Shown here one piece after another: positions 58,853 through 64,000 of a DNA stretch of 64,000 nucleotides. This DNA comes from Petrosia ficiformis. Lineage: Eukaryota; Porifera; Demospongiae; Haplosclerida; Petrosiidae. The number at the start of each line of letters is the position of its first letter. Positions within the stretch are counted from its first letter, which is position 1. The stretch lies in NCBI GenBank assembly GCA_947044365.1, contig OX345640.1, positions 6,312,001-6,376,000 on the forward strand, in the 5' to 3' direction. The notes under the pieces were generated by a model. The model worked only from the letters and a program-made list of their open reading frames with translations. It made no database searches and was not told the DNA's origin. Both the position numbers and the translations under genes were made by a program.

Positions 58853-60540
58853 TCTACTTGCCATTGCAAAAAAAAATTCAGTTTATAACAATTGTACTTC
58901 CTGAGCAATTATTAGCGGTATAGTATAGTAACCACAATCTTTAACCTGTAGTTCGTTTTTCTTATTGTGCACTATTTCAGTTTAACTGTTTTTGTTAATT
59001 TCTCTGATTTTGTTATTTTGGAACACTAAAATTGATAATTTGTTTGCTTTTGAAAAATGAAATGGATGTGACAAATGTTGCTGTAAATATTTTACAGACA
59101 CTACGTGCACTGTAAAAATGAACTGGTTATTTTAACCCTTATTTGGTTGCTGGAGTTTCAATGCTATATTCATAATAAATATTATGCTTGTGAGGTATAA
59201 ATTATTGTAATTCTCATACAATTATCTGTGGAGAACAATGTTATTTATTGACAAATTCCACAACATTGTACTTATAATAACAAATAATAAATAACAAATT
59301 AAAACATTTATGTATATATAATATATATATATAATATATGTATATACACAAAAATCTTATTATTTGTTTTTTAAGTACAAAGTTGTGCAATTTGTCAACA
59401 AATAACATTGTTCTCCACAGATAATTGTATGAGAATTTATACCTCACAAGCATAATATTTATTATGCATTGAAACTCCAATAACCAAATAAGGGTTAAAA
59501 TAACCGTTTAATTTTTACAGTGTGTAAAGTCTGTTCACATTCATGATGCCTTAAAATTTAGATTAGCATGGTATATAGAGTAATTGTAAGTGTTTATACA
59601 TTATTGCATGATTACTGAATTTGAAAGGAACTAAAGGGATAATTTCAAAAAAATTATATTGGTAAAAATAATTGCAGTTAACTAAACTATAACTAAATTA
59701 CAAGTCTACTGTAATAACTATAACTAACTAAAATGAAAATTGGCCAATAATAGGCACTTTTAGTTAGTTAACTAAAACCCTTTTAGTAAGCCTAATATTA
59801 TTTTAGTTAACTAAACTATAACTTAAATATAAACTAGCTAAAAGTTTGATACTAGTCATACTATAACAATAACTAAAAGTAGTCATTATTGTCAAACCAA
59901 AACAACACAGTGGGTACATATTACACTGTAAAGGGTGCTATAATGTATACATAACTTTGGTATGTAGATTCTGTAGTCTGAGACCCACCTACAAATACCA
60001 AGAAACACAAAGTAAACATGCCAACATTTATAACCCTTGCCCACATAGGCAGAGCTGTAATCATATTTTCAGTCTGCCTGTGTGCAAGTGTCTTCTATTA
60101 AATTTCTGGACAGCTAACAACATTGGGATTTCATCTTGTTTGAAGGTATCGCCGCCACATCACAGCTTGAAATTTCTAAGCGCTTTCTTAAAATTAGTCA
60201 TATGCTATTGAAAGACCCTTCACTTCACTGATATAATTATAGTATAAATGATTATTTCAATAAAAAAACAAATCAAATACAATGCTTTCTGCCATTATGG
60301 TAACTTTCTAGATCCATAATTATGTTTCATTTCGAGCACGTGATTGAAATCACTAACCTGTTCTTGCTACTGGCTACAATCAAGGATGCCAGAAGCCAGA
60401 AACAGGAAGGCTGAGGGGCTGTAGCCTTTGTAAGTACCTACTAATAAAAAGGCGGCAAAAGTCAGGAAAGTTGCCATAATTAAATGTGTGGGAATGTGAT
60501 TTTGCACATGTGCAAAAAGTGTGGTATTGATATGGTGTTG
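58853..60540. other. Spacer between units 4 and 5
   Basis: Holds the CACTG-type MITE at 59108-59522 and a TAACTAAA-rich simple stretch at 59680-59880. No gene is supported. Confidence 0.5.
59108..59522. mobile_element. CACTG-type palindromic MITE, complete, TSD TG
   Basis: Runs from CACTGTAAAAATGAACTGG to the inverted ACCGTTTAATTTTTACAGTG, 415 bp. Almost the whole element folds back on itself, with arms of about 150 bases around a TA-rich centre. The flanks are TG on both sides. CACT ends with a very short duplication resemble the CACTA/EnSpm group. Confidence 0.8.
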
Positions 60541-61318
60541 ACTTGAAGAAGTGGCCATTCAGTATAATGTATAGTTATAATTATCATGCATTGTATATGT
60601 ATATATATAATGCAAGGACAACGACAACATTTTCATGAAAGATGTGTATCTCAACCACAAAATGTATGGGGACAAGACTAATAATGACCAGGAGGATGCA
60701 GTGAATAATTTCCTGGGAGACAACAGTGGCAGCAGTGTCGTGCACACTGTAAAAATAGAATTGTTAAAATAACAAATATATTGGTTAGCACAGTTGCAAG
60801 AATTTAACAATTAGTTGGTTGTTCAGAATATATACATCTAACATCATCTTTGGTCTAATTATATTAAAATACGTAAAAAGATATACAGTATATACCTATT
60901 ATAATCAATTATCATGCCTAATATCTCATATTAGATGCACAAAGAAGGTTTGGCAACCTAAAATGACTCAATTAAAAATTAATATTCTACTTTGTACATC
61001 AATTAGACAGCATGAGGATATTAAGATTACAATTATTCGATTATAAATACAGTATATCCATAACAACCTACATGACCAATTAAATTACAATTTAAATTAT
61101 TTCTTGCAACTGTACTAACCAATAAATTTGTTATTTTAACAATTTTATTTTTGCAGTGCAATGATGCCATTTCCCCTACCTGAATCCTACAGAAGCTAAA
61201 TCCATAATGTACACATTATTGCATATAATTTAGTTACTTACTGCCACACTACAGACTACAACTTTACAAGTACTGTATATAGTCCTGAATTCAAATGGTA
61301 AAGGTTGTCATCATCTGC
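60541..61318. repeat. Duplicate of the unit 1 upstream flank (330-720), split by a MITE
   Basis: Bases 60541-60740 and 61159-61318 match 390-720 closely (for example AATTTCCTGGGAGACAACAG). The break corresponds exactly to the 60745-61158 element. Confidence 0.8.
60745..61158. mobile_element. CACTG-type palindromic MITE, complete, TSD CA, with empty paralogous site
   Basis: Ends CACTGTAAAAATAGAATTG and CAATTTTATTTTTGCAGTG, inverted over about 58 bases, 414 bp. CA lies on both sides. The duplicated flank near 560 shows the uninterrupted sequence CAGTGCCAATGATGCC. Confidence 0.85.
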
Positions 61319-62095
61319 TCATTTGATAGTAATTCGTGTTTCAAAAACACCACAATGAACTCTATGTACATTTATATACGAATAAGTAACTAAGGCATGT
61401 ATAGACTTCTTTTGAGACTCAATCCTTAATTGACAATTGAACAACTTCAAGTTTTCGGTCTTGGCCTTTTTCCTACTAGTGCTCCTGGGGTATGGCCTGA
61501 ATGGCATAATAGAAGCATTATATTCTGTAGATAAGATTGGAGGTATTGATATACTGACAGACGATCAGAAGGCTGAACATGATGCAAGCATTTCTCTTGC
61601 TACTGCATCAGTTGGTATGATTCTGACAACAGTGAGTGACATGTATATTATCATACACTCTAAAATTTCATCTGTTATTTCAACCAATTTCAACAGTTCT
61701 ATAAGTTTCATAGCAATTTCACTGTTCCATTTGTTTCTGAATAATTATGTGTGCCCAATACAATTTTAAAAGTTTTGATGAACTATGTTACCTAATGTAC
61801 AAAACTTATAAGTATTTATAGTCTTGACGATTCATTTAGAATACTTATATACATGAATAGTTAATTTCATAATACAAGCAGCAGTTTGCCACTCCATAGT
61901 TCTAAAACATGAAAAAAAATGGTGATTTATGTCATGAAAAAATATACGGCACTGTATAAGCATATGTGCATGCATGTGTGCTGATTTATATATGTAACTT
62001 GTTAATATGCATAATAATTGTACTATGGTGTATCTAGCCTCTGTATTATTTAATTTGTTGAATTAACATAATTATGAAGGGTTTAGAGCCAGATT

Positions 62096-62409
62096 AGTCA
62101 AACTCATAAAACAGTACTATATCCAGGTTAACACTGACAGTGGTCTAACTCACAAAACAGTACTATACCCAGGTTAATACCAACAGTGGTCTAATTTACA
62201 AAACAGTACTATACCCAGGTTAAAACTAACAGTGGTCTAATTCACAAAACAGTACTATACCCAGGTTAAAACTAACAGTGGTCTAATTCACAAAACAGTA
62301 CTATACCCAGTAACACCAACAATGGTCTAACTCACAGAACAATACTATATCCAGGTTAACACCAACAGTGGTCTAACTCACAAAACAGTATTATACTCAG
62401 GTTAACACC
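62096..62409. repeat. Minisatellite, about 46-bp unit, seven copies
   Basis: Units start GTCTAACTCACAAAACAGTA and end CACCAACAGTG with small variations. Lies between exons 7 and 8 of unit 5 and is absent from unit 4. Confidence 0.9.
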
Positions 62410-62893
62410 AAAACACCATAAAAATCAGTTTTAGGAGCTGCAAAAAATTTAACAAATCAAAAATATTCCCTATTACATAGTGAGGGGGGGTGTGGTATAT
62501 CCAATCATTAATCCATTTTCCAGTAGTCAATTTTCAGTTAGACCAATCTGGCTCTCAACCTTCATATATACCTCATCCATTATTACTTAATACATTTTAC
62601 TTCTTTAGCTACTTAGAAAATGAAGCAAAGTATATAAAATTGAAAGGATTGGTAAATATGTTATTTCTGTAATGACACAAAGTACACAACCTAATTGAAA
62701 GAAGCTACAGCATGTATTCTATAACAACACAACCCACACAATATTAATTAATTATTCATTGCATTAGTTATGACCATTCAATTTAAACTAACTTGAAGCA
62801 GGCATTGGAATTTATATTTAATCAATGAATATCATGATATTCATGATAAAATATTATAAAGTGAGATGCTAATCAATTTTACTTGGCTTAGTG

Positions 62894-63140
62894 CAGTGGT
62901 GTAGCCGAGGGCAGGCCTGGGTGGGCACATGCCCCCCTACGTTGTCTAAGCTGCAATTTCTTTTAAGTGTATAATAATTAAATGACATCATAGTTCACAC
63001 TTCACAGTGCATAGATCATCAATTTAGTTGCGTAATGATTGACCACACTCTTTATGAATATTTAATTAGGCTGCAAAATATTCGGCGTGCTTTGTGCATC
63101 AGGGTGTGCTATCATGCTTACTACTCTAGCTACACCACAG
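62894..63140. mobile_element. hAT-like MITE in unit 5
   Basis: Ends CAGTGGTGTAGC and GCTACACCACAG are inverted. Flanks GCTTAGTG and GCTGAATG match at 6 of 8 positions. The interior recurs at 56750-56870. Confidence 0.6.
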
Positions 63141-63324
63141 GCTGAATGTATACAATGAATGTTTTCTTACATTATTAATTTTATGTCTATTATAGATATT
63201 TTTGAACATTTGTTGGCCTATCCTTTATAATGTTCAACATTAAAAAAGAGAGCCAGCTGGATTAATTGCAGTTGAAGAAAATTATGAAGTATCAAATGCT
63301 TATTTAGGAGAAGAAAGTATGTAA

Positions 63325-64000
63325 TCTATTTGCCATTGCAAAAGGAATTCAATTTATAATATTTGTACTTCCTGAATAATTATTGTAGAGTAACCACAAA
63401 CTTTAACCTGTAGTTTGTGTTTCATATTGTGCACACACTCTAATATTTCAATTTAATTGCTTTTGTTAATTTCTCCCATTTTGATTTTTGGTACTCTAAA
63501 AATTGATAATACATTTGCTTTTGAATAATGAAAACGATGTGACAAATGTTGCTGTAAGTAATTTACAGATTACATGTAGCAAAGTCTGTTCACATTCACA
63601 ATGCTCTTAAAATGCAGATTAACATAGTATATACACTAAGTGTTATACAAAATAACTGAATAATGAAGCAGTGGATTTTATTTTTTTTATATTGGCAAAA
63701 ATATTGATAGTCATTCCAAACTAACAGTCATACCGAAACACGACCTTTAGTACTAACATGAGTCTCTAGTGTATTGTAATCACGCTCGTAAAATTATGTG
63801 GTTTATGCATTATAATTATACAAAATAAAACTGTTAAAATAACTAATTCATTTGTTAGTACAGTTGCAATGAATAATGGTCATGTAGGTTGTTATGACTG
63901 CATGGTGACATACAGTATACATGTATTTAAACTAATTATAATCCAACTATATATAATCTGTAGTTTCAGTTTCCTTATACAGTCTAATTGAATTATAAAC
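63325..64000. other. 3' flank of unit 5
   Basis: Aligns with the 3' flank of unit 4 to about 63600. From 63825 a CACTG-type MITE fragment (AACTGTTAAAATAACTAATT) runs to the window end. No gene is visible. Confidence 0.5.

Larger units (their letters stand above)
61452..63324 (+). pseudogene. Unit 5: exons 7 and 8 only, with an early stop in exon 8
   Basis: Exon 7 (61452-61631) encodes 60 residues very like unit 4, such as FSVLAFFLLVLLGYGLN, and ends before GTGAGT. Exon 8 starts at 63196 and matches unit 4 (IFLNICWPILYNVQH), but the next codon is TAA (63241-63243) where unit 4 has AAA. The old tail remains open in the same frame to a TAA at 63322-63324 (EENYEVSNAY...EESM). Exons 1-6 are missing; the unit 1-type flank lies directly upstream. 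A branch-like TCCTTAAT precedes exon 7. I read it as a partial duplicate that is not functional. Confidence 0.75.

Overview
This window is nuclear DNA of an invertebrate animal. It is AT-rich and intron-rich, with no operons, ribosome-binding sites or tRNAs that I can see. It is crowded with small inverted-repeat transposons and AT microsatellites. Minor-spliceosome (U12-type) introns, a Ty3/gypsy retrotransposon and many short exons fit an early-branching or lophotrochozoan animal. A demosponge is my guess, but nothing here proves it.

The backbone is a tandem array of five related units, all on the + strand. They encode an unrecognised small protein with about eight predicted membrane segments. 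Unit 1 (about 1-7460) is a relic keeping exons 1, 3 and 4. Unit 2 (about 19260-30830) is an intact gene whose seven coding exons give 352 residues. Unit 3 (about 31180-45900) has all exons but carries frameshifts in exons 5 and 6. Unit 4 (about 48840-58860) is intact, 334 residues, with its own CRE plus TATA promoter. Unit 5 (about 60540-63330) keeps only exons 7 and 8, and exon 8 has an early stop. Introns 3 and 6 sit at the same positions in the paralogues and have U12-type splice signals.

Mobile DNA fills the introns and spacers. Intron 2 of unit 3 holds two large insertions. One is a Pack-MULE-like element with 74-bp terminal inverted repeats, a 9-bp target duplication and a decayed RecQ-like helicase fragment (33677-34425). 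The other is a full-length Ty3/gypsy element in antisense (34845-39815) with identical 168-bp LTRs and a 5-bp target duplication, but three frameshifts in its coding region.

Smaller elements include a family of about eleven copies with an ATCCCTATGATTGCTTT inverted terminus, CACTG-ended palindromic elements, hAT-like and piggyBac-like MITEs, long foldback palindromes, and two MITEs that carry short first-exon-like reading frames. Several insertions can be defined exactly because a paralogous unit keeps the empty site. The spacers 7461-19260, 45868-48840 and 58853-60540 contain repeats, a duplicated 0.85-kb segment and two broken exon-like reading frames, but no gene I can defend.

Exon borders were placed by eye from GT-AG signals, reading frame and comparison between paralogues. 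No transcript data were available.
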